A stretch of 64,000 bases of DNA, taken from assembly GCA_028564705.1 (NCBI GenBank), contig JAPXFQ010000778.1, positions 405,662 through 469,661 of the forward strand. The letters run 5' to 3'. Of this stretch, positions 22,205 to 33,853 are shown in pieces. A program made the translations under genes and the position numbers. This stretch comes from Apricaphanius iberus. Taxonomy: Eukaryota; Chordata; Actinopteri; Cyprinodontiformes; Aphaniidae. A model generated the notes under the pieces. The model worked only from the letters and a program-made list of their open reading frames with translations, had not been told where the DNA came from and did not search any database. Each line of letters starts with the position of its first letter. The stretch's first letter is position 1.

Positions 22205-22520
22205 CTACACCTCCTGGATCCCTCCATACCCTTTATCGTGGACGTTGATGCCTCTAATATAGGTATTGGCGCCATTCTCTCTCATTGTTCGGCTGTGGAT
22301 GCAAGGCTTCACCCATGTGCCCTTCTGTTTCATAAGTTATCTTCCTCAGACAGGAACTATGATGTAGGTGAAAGAGAACTGTTGGCTATCAAGTTGGCAT
22401 TGGAGGAGTGGCGACACTGGCTTGAGGGGGCCAGCAACCCATTTATGGTATGGACTGACCACAAGAATCTGGAGTACTTGAATACTGCTAAAAAACTCAA
22501 CCCCCACCCAGCCGCGTCAC
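22205..22520 (+). pseudogene. Ty3/gypsy RNase H fragment
   Basis: Continuation of the gypsy pol after the DNA transposon. It reads [17 protein letters not shown] (22231-22281) with the RNase H Asp, then [20 protein letters not shown] with the Glu, and [10 protein letters not shown] near 22455. The frame follows directly from STPV at 4069. It ends near KKLNPHP, where unrelated sequence begins, so integrase is absent. Confidence 0.92.
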
Positions 22521-22794
22521 CAGACAGATTTCACTGGGGCACGTGCCCCAGTAAAAATGTCACCAAAAATAAAAAAATAAAGTAACTTCAGAGTTTTAAA
22601 TCTGTATAGCATTGACTGACATATATTATGGTACACAACAATGCGCACATGGCTAATTGATATAGTAATTTATTCACGTGTATTCACCCGATTCATGGAA
22701 GACTTCAATACTCCTGTGTCAACTCCAAGTGGAGAGATTGCACAGAAGAGAGAGAGAAAGAGAGAGAGAATCACTGTGTGAGGTAGGTAATGTT
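22521..22794. other. Unassigned sequence between gypsy remnant and hAT
   Basis: AT-rich, no coding signal. It begins with a block, CACTGGGGCACGTGCCCCAG, that resembles the terminal region of the hAT at 62490-62547, and contains a short GAGA repeat (22748-22770). Confidence 0.4.
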
Positions 22795-23468
22795 CAGTGA
22801 TGCCGGTTACTCCTAATATGACCACTTTTTCAGTAACGACTAATCTAATGTGTTACTATTTCCATACAGGTAATCAGGTTAAAGTAACTTGTTCAAGCCA
22901 CTGTGCGTTGCTACTTTTGTAATTTTCTTAAGAAAAAATATATATTTGGTCCATGGTGGCAAAAGCATTCGGAAAACAAGCGACAATGGCGGTAAATATG
23001 GTTTTACATACCTTCAACAACACTGTAGCCGTCTTTTTCTGTTACAGTTCGAAACAGCTGATTATCTCCTTTACGATCGCCATGTTTGGTCTGAGCCTGT
23101 AAGTCTGAGTTTTGTACTCTGTAACTGCCCCCTAGTGGAACTCTCCTGTAGTACATGCCCAAGACACATCTTGTTGCTTGATAGTTACTGGTGTCAACTT
23201 CAGGTTAAAAAGAAAGTATATTTCTGGCTTTAGCCTACTGTTAAAATGTATTACCAATAAAGTGAGTATTGGCAAAACTGGTTATTGTTTCTATGTTAAG
23301 GCAGTGGGAAGTGCTACTGGCAGCTGCTGAAAGTAACTACTAAAGTAACTTCTTATCTAACTTAGCTACTTTGAAAAATTAATTAGTAAAGTAACTAAGT
23401 TACTTTTGGAAGGAGTAATCAGTAGTCAGTAATCATATTACTTTTTCAAAGTAACTGTGGCAACACTG
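22795..23468. mobile_element. Non-autonomous hAT element
   Basis: 674 bp. Ends are CAGTGATGCCGG and CAACACTG, flanked by a perfect 8-bp duplication GTAATGTT (22787-22794, 23469-23476). Both subterminal regions, with repeated AAGTAACT motifs, match the larger hAT at 50934-53528, so it is a deletion product or relative of that family. No transposase remains. Confidence 0.9.
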
Positions 23469-24374
23469 GTAATGTTAGCCGTCAATTTTTCAATTCAATT
23501 CAGTTTATTTATATAGCGCCGTTTCACAACAGATGTCATCTCAAGGCACTTTACAAGAAGAGTTATTACAATACAATGTTTAATTTAGAAATTAGAGAAC
23601 CACAGAAGATTGCGTCGTGTAATTCTCAGCAATCCCTCACACTGAGCAAGCACGAAGCGACAGTGGAAAGGAAAAACTCCCTTTTAACAGGAAGAAACCT
23701 CCGGCAGAACCAGGCTCAGCACAAGCGGTCATCTGCCGAGACCGTCTGTGGTTTGGAGAATACAGAACAGAGACACAGAACAGAGACACAGAAAGAACAA
23801 AACAACTGATGCAGAAGTTTGTTGCAGGACGTGGAGAACTTTCCGTCACTGCAATGCCATCTTAGTCAGGGTCATCAAGCAGGGCGGGTCAGGAGCACCT
23901 ACTGTAGGAAGAGACTAAGAGAAAACAGGTTAGCGCTTGAATTGACAGCACATCATGCAGTTGGGGAGAAGTAGGAGAGAAAGTAGGAACAGACCCTAAT
24001 AATGTCCTCCAACAGCCTAGCCTAAAGCAGCATAGCTACTAACATTAACCTGTCTCCTAGCTACTAGGAGACCTAGCTACTAACACTTTCTACCTGGCTT
24101 ACATTAACCTATCTCTACCTAGCTACTCTACCTCTTCCTATCTCTTCCTAGCTTTTGATACTCTACCTGACTACTAACATTAACCTGTCTCCTAGCTACT
24201 AGGAGACCTAGCTACTAACACTCTCTACTTGGCTTACATTAATCTATCTCTACGTAGCTACTCTACCTCTTCATATCCCTTCCTAGCTTTTGACACTCTA
24301 CCTAGCTACTAACATTAACCTATCTCTTCCTAGCTACCTGTCTAACCTGTCTCTAACTACCTATTAACATATCT

Positions 24375-27300
24375 CTAACTGTAAGCTTTGTCAAAGAGGA
24401 AAGTTTTAAGCCTAGTTTTAAAGATATACAAATTGTCTGCTTCACGAACCAACCCTGGGAGCCTGTTCCATAGGAGGGGAGCCTGATAGCTGAAAGATCT
24501 GCCACCCATTCTACTTTTAGAAATCCTAGGAACTACCAGTAAACCTGCAGTCTGAGAGCGAAGGGCCCTGTTAGGAACATATGGAACAATCAGGTCTCTT
24601 ATGTATGATGGAGCTAGATTATTAAGAGCTTTATATGTCAGAAGGAGGATCTTGAATTCTATTCTAGATTTTACTGGGAGCCAGTGAAGAGAAGCTAAAA
24701 CAGGGGAAATGTGATCTCTTCTTTTAATATTCATCAGAATCCTAGCAGCAGCATTTTGGACTAACTGAAGACTTTTAATTGTTTTCTGTGGACTACCTGA
24801 TAATAAAGAGTTACAGTAATCCAGTCTTGAAGTAATAAAGGCATGGACTAGTTTTTCAGCATCATTCCTGGACAGGATGGTTCTAATTTTTGCAATATTC
24901 CTAAGGTGAAAAAAGGAAATCCTAGAGACTTCTTTAATGTGAGATCTAAATGACATATCTTGGTCAAAAATAACACAGAGGTTCTTTGCTTTATTACTGG
25001 AGGCTAATTTAATGCCGTCTAGGTGAAGGGGTTGACTAAGTAGTTTCTTTTTCAGAGATTCCGGTCCAAAGACGACAACTTCTGTTTTATCAGAATTCAG
25101 AAGCAAGAAGTTTAGAGTCATCCAAGTTTTTATGTCTTCCAGACATGCCTGTAGTCTACCTAACTGATTGGATTCATCAGGATTTATGGATAGATATAGC
25201 TGTGTATCATCAGCGTAACTATGGAATTTTATCCCATGCTGCCTAATTATTTTACCAATAGGAAGCATATATATAGTAAAAAGAATCGGCCCAAGCACTG
25301 AACCCTGTGGTACTCCGCAAGTAACTATTGAGGTTGAGGAAGATTTATCATTTATCTGAACAAACTGAAATCTGTTAGACAAATAAGATTTAAACCAACC
25401 TAGTGCTGTTCCTATTATACCGACACTTTGAAGCCTTTCTATGAGAATATTGTGATCAACAGTGTCAAAGGCAGCACTGAGATCTAAAAGGACCAGAATG
25501 GTCACCAGTCCATTGTCTGAGGCTATGAGAATATCATTAGTAACCTACACCAGAGCTGTTTCAGTGCTATGATGAGCTCTAAAGCCTGACTGAAACTTCT
25601 AGAGCAGCTCATTATTGTATAAATGCTCACATATCTGGTGTGCAACTATTTTCTCAAGAATTTTAGATAAGAAGGGAAGATTAGATATCGGTCTATAGTT
25701 AATTAAGTCGTTTTGATCAAGAGATGGTTTCTTAACACTAGAACTACCAGAGAGCAGCCATTTGGCTTTTCTACCTATAAAGCCCACAGGTAAGCCGAAA
25801 GGCTGGATGGCCCCCTGTGAACCTTCCTTTTGTTATGTAAACGGGGCAATCACTGGGACACCACAGGGGGGGGATATGCTGAGCCACTTCACTCAAAACA
25901 CCTTGACATAAAATGGGGGAGGGGGAGAATCAGGTAGGAGCAGGATTGCTAACTGACTGTCTGAGCAGAATATATGAGCTGAATCAAAATGTAATATATG
26001 TAGAAGGATGTAGACGTTATCAGAACCCTACAACACTGGGCTTCCAACATCCCCACCAGACACATAAGAAAAGTAATAGAATAGAACCACATCAAATAAA
26101 GCACTCAAAATCTGTGGTAGCCCCACTAGTCATTTACAGAATTGCTCATCAAGTTGATATCTGTACAAGATTTATTTTATGTAACATTTTTGTACATCAG
26201 AAGGTTCGGCTGCATTAAAGCAGTTTAAGCATATATTAGGTTCAACGATTTTTGACGTTGCCTCATTAACTAGGGAGGAAGCAAGCATATTGGGAAGGTT
26301 CCCAATTATCTTATTTTTTATAGAGTCTATTTTATTTATAAAGAATTGCATGAAGTCGTCACTACTAAGAGCTGGGGGAGTGGTTGGCTCGATAGAGGTA
26401 TGATCCTGTGTGAGTTTGGCAACTGTATTGAAAAGAAACCTAGGATTATTTTTATTCTCCTCGATTAAAGATGAAAAATTTGGTTTTCTAGTTATTCGAA
26501 GGCTCTTTTTATATAGCAATATACTATTCTTCCACACTAAATAGGAATCCTGTAAATGCGTGGAGCGCCATTTTCTCTCTAGTTTTCTAACGTTCTTCTT
26601 CAGGGTATGTAGCTCTGAATTAAACCAGGGAGCTAATCTTCTAAGGCTGGCCACCTTCTTTTTCAGTGGGGCAACTTTGTCTATTGCCAGACGCAGGGAG
26701 GAATTAACGCTATGAACTAGAACGTCAAGTTGTGAGGGGTTACGAGTTAAATCACTGTTTTCTATTGTACTTTTATGTACTGAGGAAATTAAAGTTGGAA
26801 GAGCTTCTTTAAAACTTGCTACAGCGTTGTCTGATAACGTTCTGGTATAATGAAGTTTTCTTTCAGGTTTGATATGATCTGTTAGAGTAAGTTTAAAAGT
26901 GATGAGGAAATGATCAGACAGGATAGGGTTATGTGGAAAGACTGTTATTTCTTCACAGTCAATGCCATAAGTCAGCACAAGATCTAAGGTGTGGTGACCG
27001 CGATGGGTTGGTCCCTGCACATTTTGAGTAAAGCCTATTGAGTGTAAGATAATGTTAAAAGCTGTATTTAGACTACTCATTTTCACTATCAACATGAATA
27101 TTGAAGTCTCTGACTATAATGACTTTATCAGTGTTTAAAACTAAGTCAGATAGAAAATCTGCTATCTGATCGAAAAATTGAGAATAAGGGCCTGGTGGAC
27201 GATACAAGACCACGAATAAAAGTGGCTTTACTGCTTTGTTATGTGTATGAGGAAGGCTAAAGATTAAATGCTCAAAGGAACTGTAACTATTTTATTTTTG

Positions 27301-27650
27301 GAGATTAATTAGTAAATCTGAATGAAAGATGGTGGCTACACCACCTCCTCGACCAGTACTTCGAGGGACACTAAAGTTTAAATAGCTAGGGGGAGTTGAC
27401 TCATTTATTGTGACATGGTCCTCTTCCTGCAACCATGTCTCTGCAAGACAAAACAAATCAATATTATTTTCACAAATTAAGTCATTTACTAAGTGTTTTT
27501 GAGGGGAGAGATCAGATGTTTAGTAAACCACATTTAATTGATTTATTTTTCTGTTCAGTCTGAGTTGTATTTATCTTTATGAGATTTTTAAACTTTGCTC
27601 TAGTAGCATTAACTTTTAATTCATTAGTTTTGGGCAGTGGACGGGAAACC
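24375..27650 (-). pseudogene. L2 ORF2 (copy 2), broken
   Basis: Endonuclease fragments run from about 27650 down to 27100. A frame at 27095-26172 covers GPTHRGHHTLDLVLTYGID and SDHFLITFKLTL. The RT part (25505-24375) has LLDLSAAFDTVDH, GVPQGSVLGPILF, YADDTQLYL and the end LKTFLFDKAYS. About 290 bases of the N-terminal RT are missing and replaced by foreign sequence at 25731-26194. Stops around 27100 and 25550 also break it. Confidence 0.9.
25731..26194. mobile_element. piggyBac-like terminus inserted at TTAA, with loss of L2 sequence
   Basis: The block begins at TTAA, which is part of the normal L2 sequence CTTAAGAAACC, with CACTAGAACTACCAGAGAGC. That start resembles fish piggyBac ends as I remember them. 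The other end, near TTTTGTACATCAG, has no matching terminus, and about 290 bases of L2 are gone. I infer an insertion followed by deletion. Confidence 0.5.
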
Positions 27651-28352
27651 AAATCTCTATAGGGTAGTGGGTGGGTGGCAGTCCCTGATCCCTGAGCTGG
27701 ACTCTGGGTTTTCACGGCTTTGGGGAACTATAGATAACCCTATCAATGTTCCTGGAAAGAAGCGAAGCTCTGTCTGCGGTGGGATGGATGCCGTCTCTAC
27801 GTACCAGTCCAGGTTTTCCCCAGAAGGCCCCCAGTTATCAATGTAGCCCACATCGTTTTCTGGACACCACCTTGACAACCAAAGGTGAAACGACAGCACA
27901 CAGGTATACATGTCATCGCTAGTACGATCAGGCAGGGGACCAGAAAAAATTATAGAGTCAGACATCTTTTTGGCAGCCCTCGACACCGAAGCTACGCTAA
28001 TTTTTGTGACCTCCGATTGCCGTCACCGGGTGTCATTGCCACCAGCATGGATAACGATCCTGCTGTACTGCCGTTTGTCCTTGGCCAAAGGCTTCAGATG
28101 TGACCCAATGTCCCTAGCTCTGGCCCCTGGAAGGCATTTGACGCTGGTCTTTCGTGTCTCTGGAGCCACGTTCCTAACTATGGAGCTGCCAATTACAAGA
28201 ATCGGCCTCTCCTGCTCGGCGGGTGCATCGCTGATAACCTATTGTTCAGAGAAAGGAGCTGGAGGTTGGCCGCGGGCTGGGGTCTGGCGCTAGGCTTCCT
28301 ACGAACTGTTACCCAGCTCGCCTCAGATCCCGGCTGCACGGGAGCTGTTGGA

Positions 28353-29460
28353 GGACTGCTTTTTCTGCCGCTGCTACATCTGTCAGACAACCAGCAAGGC
28401 CGGCTGCAACTGGGTCAAGTTTAACAGAGTAATAAGCCACAGGTCGTTTCAAACCACAATAATTCTGAAGGAGAACAGACTCCATACAACCGTTCTTTTC
28501 ATCAACCATCTGAAAAAGTGGTTTCTCTGTGTCTGGCAAAGCCAGAGCTGGAGGGCACTGCAGAGCTTTTTTCAGCTCCTCAAATGATTGCAATGCCTCA
28601 GGAGTCCACTGGATGGCGTCAGAGGCCATCATATCTCTGCCATGAATCAACTAATAAAGTGGCTTCTCCAAAATCGCATGGTCGATTATGAAATTCCGAC
28701 ACTATGACGTCAAACCTAAGAAAGACATCATCTGGTCTCGGGATCTGTTGTATTGCAGCAACTCTTTTGGAAGAGAGGGACCTTGTCCCTTGGGAAAGGA
28801 CATGCCCAAGAAAAAGAACCTCTGGTTTTGCAAATTGCAGCTTAGAGTTTTGCATGCTTGTGGACACAAAGCTAGCTTTGTACCCACAAGCATGCAAATG
28901 CTTCAGCAACTTCACAGTGTCCTCCTCACACTGTTCCTTTGACGGAGAACAAACCAAAAGGTCGTCAACGGAACTGATTAAGGTGGAGCCAGGAGACAGC
29001 TCCAACCCATCAAAGCTTTCTTTCAACGCCATGTTAAAAATGTTGGGTGATTCCACATAGCCTTGTGGAAGTCTGCTGAAAGAATAAATATTTTCCTCAA
29101 ACTCAAAAGCAAACCAAACGGACTCTGTTTGTCTACTGGTACACTGAAGAATGCATTACTCAAATCAACAACTGAAAATTAAGTGGTTGAAGGGGGAAAC
29201 TGAGACAAAATGGTGCATGGATTAGGAAAAACAGATGCCGGCAGCATTTACACGCTTCAAATCCTGCACAAAACGCCACTCTGCCCCTTTGTCTCTGATC
29301 TTTATCACTGGAAACAGGGGAATCCTTGCATTCGACAAGGATGCCAGCTTTTAGCAGAGATTCAAACACTGGTTTGATCCCACGCACGGCTTCTGGTTTC
29401 AATGGGTACTGCCGCTTTACCAGTCGAAAAGACGATTTTGGTGTGATTTTAACAGGGGTA
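28353..29460 (-). pseudogene. ERV reverse transcriptase and start of RNase H
   Basis: Minus-strand blocks in order: KPEAVRGIKPVFESLLKAGI (about 29400-29340), PNIFNMALKESFDGL (about 29045), SVDDLLVCSPS (about 28970, with Ser in place of the usual Tyr before VDD), FLGHVLSQGTRSLS, WTPEALQSFEELKKAL (about 28610) and the RNase H start PVAYYSVKLDPVAAGL (about 28440). There are several frame changes. A 50-base palindrome at 28849-28898 disrupts the segment after the catalytic box. The reading ends at AAAEKAV, exactly at the L2 junction. Confidence 0.85.
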
Positions 29461-29465
29461 CAACC

Positions 29466-29583
29466 CTCAATTAATTAAATTCAGTTTATTTATATAGCGC
29501 CGTTTCACAACAGATGTCATCTCAAGGTACTTTACAAGAAGAGTTATTACAATACAATGTTTAATTTAGAAATTAGAGAACCT
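29466..29583 (-). mobile_element. L2 3' end fragment
   Basis: About 115 bases of the L2 3' terminus (AATTCAGTTTATTTATATAG and following), reversed, inserted in the retroviral pol. ATTAAT occurs at both edges as a possible target duplication. Confidence 0.8.
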
Positions 29584-29765
29584 ATTAATCCCACATTATG
29601 TGAATTTCTTGCCCACAAATCAGCCGGAACCTGTGTGAGCAAAGGAGGCATTTCTGAACTGTCGGTCTCAACTTCATCATGTAGAAAAACATGAGAAAGC
29701 ACCTCCACAGTGTCCTCAGTTAAATGAATCACCCTTGTGACATGCACAGGGGAAATCAGCGAACG
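29584..29765 (-). pseudogene. ERV protease-RT linker
   Basis: A 60-codon minus-strand stretch reading LTEDTVEVLSHVFLHDE and PPLLTQVPADLWARNS then HNVGLI. This is the linker that precedes RT in retroviral pol. It is separated from RT by the L2 3' end. Confidence 0.7.
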
Positions 29766-31234
29766 CTTGTGTAGGGGAATTTATCAATTAAAAATAATTA
29801 ATTAATTGATAATTGTTGTTATCTATCTGGTTATGTTAAGAATATTAACTAATAATTGTAAATTAGTAGTTAATTATTCTTTAAATCATTTAATCGGGTC
29901 TCCATTCTAGCCTCTGGACTAGAAACAAAATATATATATAATCAAAAAGGAATTATCAACCAAAAATCTCACTTATAATGATTATTAGTGATTATACCAG
30001 GAAGATCCTATCTGAAGGACATGATTTCTTTGCAATAATTCACACACACACTCAGAATAAAAGAAAGCAGAGATTTGATTTAATTTAACTAATTTATTCT
30101 AAAAACACAACTAAAAATAAAAACACTACTTATACAAAACGGTTCTGTTAAGACTACCGGTACCTGAGCAATATGGCGACCAGCGATTACGTCACTTAGG
30201 CACGTCACGGGCGCTTCGTAAGTACAAACGTCGGATCACGCACGCGTAGATGCGAGATACGTCTACAGGCAGGCACACACATGAAAGTAGGGGGATGTTT
30301 TATGGCTTATCATTTATGATCTGCAAGAAGCCTGGTGGTCTCTTCGGACAAAGAGACCACGTGGCGCTTATCTACCAGATTAGCCTTTGGCTACAAAGAA
30401 ACTTGAAAAAGGATGAGTAAAAAGAGGACGGCAATGACTCTCGGTGTCTGCCTGCCACTCAAGAGGAGCGCCGTGACATTGTTAAAACCCACGGTCGAGT
30501 GACAGTAACATGCAATCAATCCAAACACTGCTTGTCTATTAAACAATAACCATTCTAACACAATTGTACAAAAAGCTCACAGTTTACCTGTAAGTATAAA
30601 CACAGCACAGAGAAATGACAGAGCGCTCAAGGAAGGCAACTAACTTCACATCAATAATCATGCCTGCATAAAGTTAAAAACTGAATTTTCTAATTCATTC
30701 CACCCACATTGGAAAATAAAAATAAATGAGAAAAAGTCTTACTTTAAAGAGGAAAAACGCAAAAGGGAAACAGAGTGCAAAAGGGGGATGAAAAAATAAA
30801 AAGAGAGAGGTTCAGCGGACCGTGCAAATAGTTTGGGGGCCAGCCAAACTATTGAAGGGGCTTGGTTGCAGAAAGGGGACAAATCCAAAAACATGTGTTA
30901 GGGAAAAGAGGTCTCTCCTTTGAAGTTCTGGAAGAACTTGCCCACTTGTAGATACGAGCTGGAAGAGGAAGAAAAAATTTATTTTTTGCACTTTTATGCT
31001 GAGTGTGGGCGCTTAGCCCGGCTTTCCCCCTATCTGTCTCCAATCAGGCTGCGGGCAGCAGCAGTGGTTTTGAGGGATTGCTATCCCAGCCAACTGGCGC
31101 AACAAAATCATCCAGTGCTCAGCGGATTCGAAACGGGGAAGGAGCAGATAGCTCCGTCATTGGTCAGAATGGCGTGGCCGGGGGAGAAGGGCCGTGCCGC
31201 CGAGGGGGAAAAGAAATTTTGTCTGATCTTAACA
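29766..31234. other. LTR-like or other insertion in the ERV, unclassified
   Basis: About 1.47 kb of sequence between two pol pieces. The left edge, TGTAGGGGAATTTATC, is AT-rich and starts with TG; the right edge ends CTTAACAATCA. That suggests a solo LTR, but I found no convincing target duplication. It contains a GC-richer middle (30160-30260) and several AATAAA-like strings. No coding signal is convincing. Confidence 0.45.
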
Positions 31235-31840
31235 ATCAGACTGTCTTAGTTTCAACATTCCTGGATCAGACCCAACAGTTGTAAAGTTTAGCAGATCTGG
31301 AGTAGAGGATGGAATGCTCATTCTCAGTTCGCTCCCAATCAGAAACTGACTGAACGCGACAAACAAGGTTTGACACCATTTGCCACTCTTAACCCTTAGG
31401 TTTAGAGAGAGAAATGTATGGATCACATTTTTGGAATCGGTAGAGCAGTTTTTGTTCAAGTGTGAGACAGAGGGTCACTGCTGATGTATGTGTATCCCAC
31501 AAAATAGAAGTTATGTTCAAAGTGTCTGTGTCAGAGGTGAACCATGCCTGCTCATATTCTTTGTCTGGTCCTGCAAAAATGAAAACAGAAGCTGGACTTA
31601 CCAGGTTATGAGCCATCTGGAGGAAGGTTTTGGTTGTGGTACCTGTTAACAGCTTCCACTGGTATTCAAGCGTGAAATCAGGAGGCGTGTGTTTCACTGC
31701 TGTCAGGTTTGGTGTCTCCTGGGCAGGAACAACTTCGATGCCTTAGGGTGATGAGAAAAGGGAAATGTTAAGTTTGCACATCAGGTCTCTTCCTAACAAA
31801 TTCACAGGACATTGCTCAGAGATTAAGAATCCATGCATGT
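31235..31840 (-). pseudogene. ERV pol region between protease and RT
   Basis: The minus-strand open stretch 31697-31389 reads EYQWKLLTGTTTKTFLQMAH, YEQAWFTSDTDTLNITS and CDPYISLSKPKG. It continues after a stop with SDWERTENEHSI. This resembles the region following protease in fish endogenous retroviruses. Confidence 0.6.
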
Positions 31841-32134
31841 TTAAAGGCCCGGCCCCTCTCCTAATTGACAACGGAGTGGGTAACTGAATTGTTCTTTCAC
31901 AATCTGACCAGATGCTGAAATTGAGAAGACATGGTTCCCACTGAGTTTAGGTGGTGGTTGTAAGGCTGTGTGCTTCAAGACTGAATGAGTTGCTCCGAAT
32001 TCGACCATGAATTCCACAGATGTACCTGAGACAGTGAGAGACAGGATAGATAAGGCTTTGTATGCATCAGAAGTCGGTTGTGGGTGTGTACCTGTTAGTG
32101 TTGTTTGCTGTTGTTCAATGGCTTCTGTAATCAA
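31841..32134 (-). pseudogene. ERV aspartic protease fragment
   Basis: Contains the retroviral protease active-site region as VEFMVEFGATHSVL (about 32020-31980). The catalytic Asp of the usual DTGAT box appears as Glu-Phe, so the enzyme would be inactive. Its place between gag and pol fits. Confidence 0.72.
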
Positions 32135-32165
32135 AGTGTGAGGGTTAGAACTTTGATCTGAATGG

Positions 32166-33409
32166 TTAGTGCAAGTTCTTATTGCTGGCCATCACATTTG
32201 AAATACCAATATTCTCATTGCTGGCATCAGGATTTGCATCACAAAAAACAACTTCTCCATCATCAACAGATTGTCCATTACAAGACACATTTTCATCAAC
32301 AACATCATCACAGAAATCAAATTGATTGTCACTTTCACTAGGTGTTTGATCACTAAAATCAGACTGATTGTTGCTCTCAGAAAGTGTATCATCATAGAAT
32401 TCAGATTGATCATCACTTTCAAAATGTGATTCCTCACAAAAATCAGATTGATTATCTCTTTCAAAGTGAACATGTGTGCCTGTGTGTGTTTGTGTGTGCG
32501 TCAGACCTCCAACTTCCATCTGCTGGCGAAATGGGGAATTCTCCTTCCTGCTCTGAACTGGAGGTCCGCTCCCCTGATCAGTCAGTTTGTTGACGTCCTC
32601 TGCGTGGGCCACGACTCCGCCTTCTGGTACATTGGTCACTCCAATGGCCACGCCCCCCGCAGGAAAAACAGCAGTCATCATCACCTGATTCTCTGTTATT
32701 GTCGTTGTTGTGACGTCGGTCTGGGGAAAAAGGGCGGCGACGTCGGTTTGAGTTCTGCTGCTGTTGTCTGCCTCCTCTCCGGTATTCACGGGGCAGTGTA
32801 GGCTGACGTCGGGGCGGTCCACTCCTGTAATCTTTTGCTACTGCAGAATACATGGTAAATGCTGCTTGGTGCATGTCTGTTTCTCTCTTAGACAGCAGCT
32901 CGCTTTGTTTTCTTTTCGATAGACTCTCACAGTGAATCACATACTTGCGCAGATCAGCATAATTCATTCCAGTTTCCAAACCAATGTACTTGTCCATTAC
33001 CTCAGGACGAAGTTCTGGGAGCAAAGCACCAAGGACCTTATCGCAGAGCATCAACTTGTAGGTAGAACCCAAGAATTCACCTGGTTCCGGTTTCTGAAGT
33101 CCACTGAACTGCTCAAAAGCTTCTCCTAATCTGTGAATAAAATCATCTGCATCTCTGTGTCTCTGTTTTACGGAGTGCAACTCAGTCAAGTTTGGCCTTG
33201 TCGGAAATTATTTTTCAATGCCTTTGCAGTGCCTAGTAATAGCCACGAAATATTGTGTGCTTACCTCTGGTTCGTCCCCATCTTCACCAGACACAAGCTT
33301 CTCACGAAGGCCCGCTGCAGGCAAACTGTCTCTCAGCTTTGCAGCGTCGGCGGCTTTTAGTTTGCGTTCCAGAATCCGACAGATCTCTGCACTGGTGGGC
33401 TTGAGGGAC
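32166..33409 (-). pseudogene. ERV gag: capsid C-terminus, nucleocapsid and acidic repeat frame
   Basis: The frame 33189-32578 holds the capsid end (RHRDADDFIHRLGEAFEQF, LGALLPELRPEVMDKYIGL) and a nucleocapsid zinc knuckle CFSCGGRGHWSDQC, followed by basic residues. A second minus-strand frame, 32822-32166, overlaps it and continues downstream. That frame contains four 14-residue acidic repeats (32311-32478) patterned like DNQSDFCEE. Upstream, 33409-33208 continues the capsid. The overlap may be old frameshift damage or a true alternative frame. Confidence 0.75.
32311..32478 (-). repeat. Four tandem 42-bp units
   Basis: Units at 32311-32352, 32353-32394, 32395-32436 and 32437-32478 share AATCAGATTGATT-like cores. 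Each keeps the minus-strand frame open, giving a 14-residue acidic repeat with a conserved Gln-x-Asp/Glu-Phe centre. Confidence 0.85.
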
Positions 33410-33853
33410 AATTCAATTTTCAATTCAATTTTCAATTCAGTTTATTTATATAGCGCCGTTTCACAACAGATGTCATCTCAAGGCACTTTACAAGAAGAGT
33501 TATTACAATACAATGTTTAATTTAGAAATTAGAGAACCACTGAAGATTGCGTCGTGTAATTCTCAGCAATCCCTCACACTGAGCAAGCACGAAGCGACAG
33601 TGGAAAGGAAAAACTCCCCTTTAACAGGAAGAAACCTCCGGCAGAACCAGGCTCAGCACAAGCGGTCATCTGCTGAGACCATCTGTGGTTTGGAGAATAC
33701 AGAACAGAGACACAGAACAGAGACACAGAAAGAACAACAAAGCTGATGCAGAAGTTTGTTGCAGGACGTGGAGAACTTTCCGTCACTGCAATCCCATCTT
33801 AGTCAGGGTTGTCAAGCAGGGCGGGTCAGGAGCACCTACTGTAGGAAGAGACA
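33410..33853 (-). mobile_element. L2 3' end, 5'-truncated
   Basis: About 440 bases of L2 3' UTR and tail, reversed, beginning after repeats of TTCAATTCAA and ending at GTAGGAAGAGAC. It closely matches 23490-23915. It sits inside retroviral gag. Confidence 0.88.

Larger units (their letters stand above)
23487..28352 (-). mobile_element. L2 LINE, copy 2, 5'-truncated
   Basis: Reverse-oriented L2. The 3' tail is at 23487 and the element is truncated inside ORF1 at about 28352, where it abuts retroviral RNase H sequence. ORF1 esterase fragments lie at 27657-28352 and ORF2 at 24375-27650. A TTAA-associated block replaces part of ORF2 (25731-26194). The 3' UTR has a tandem duplication at about 24035-24310. 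Confidence 0.9.

Noticed and set aside
29766..31234. Provirus LTR of the minus-strand ERV
   Set aside because: It lies in the middle of pol, not at an end, and I could not find a matching partner or target duplication, so I left it as LTR-like.
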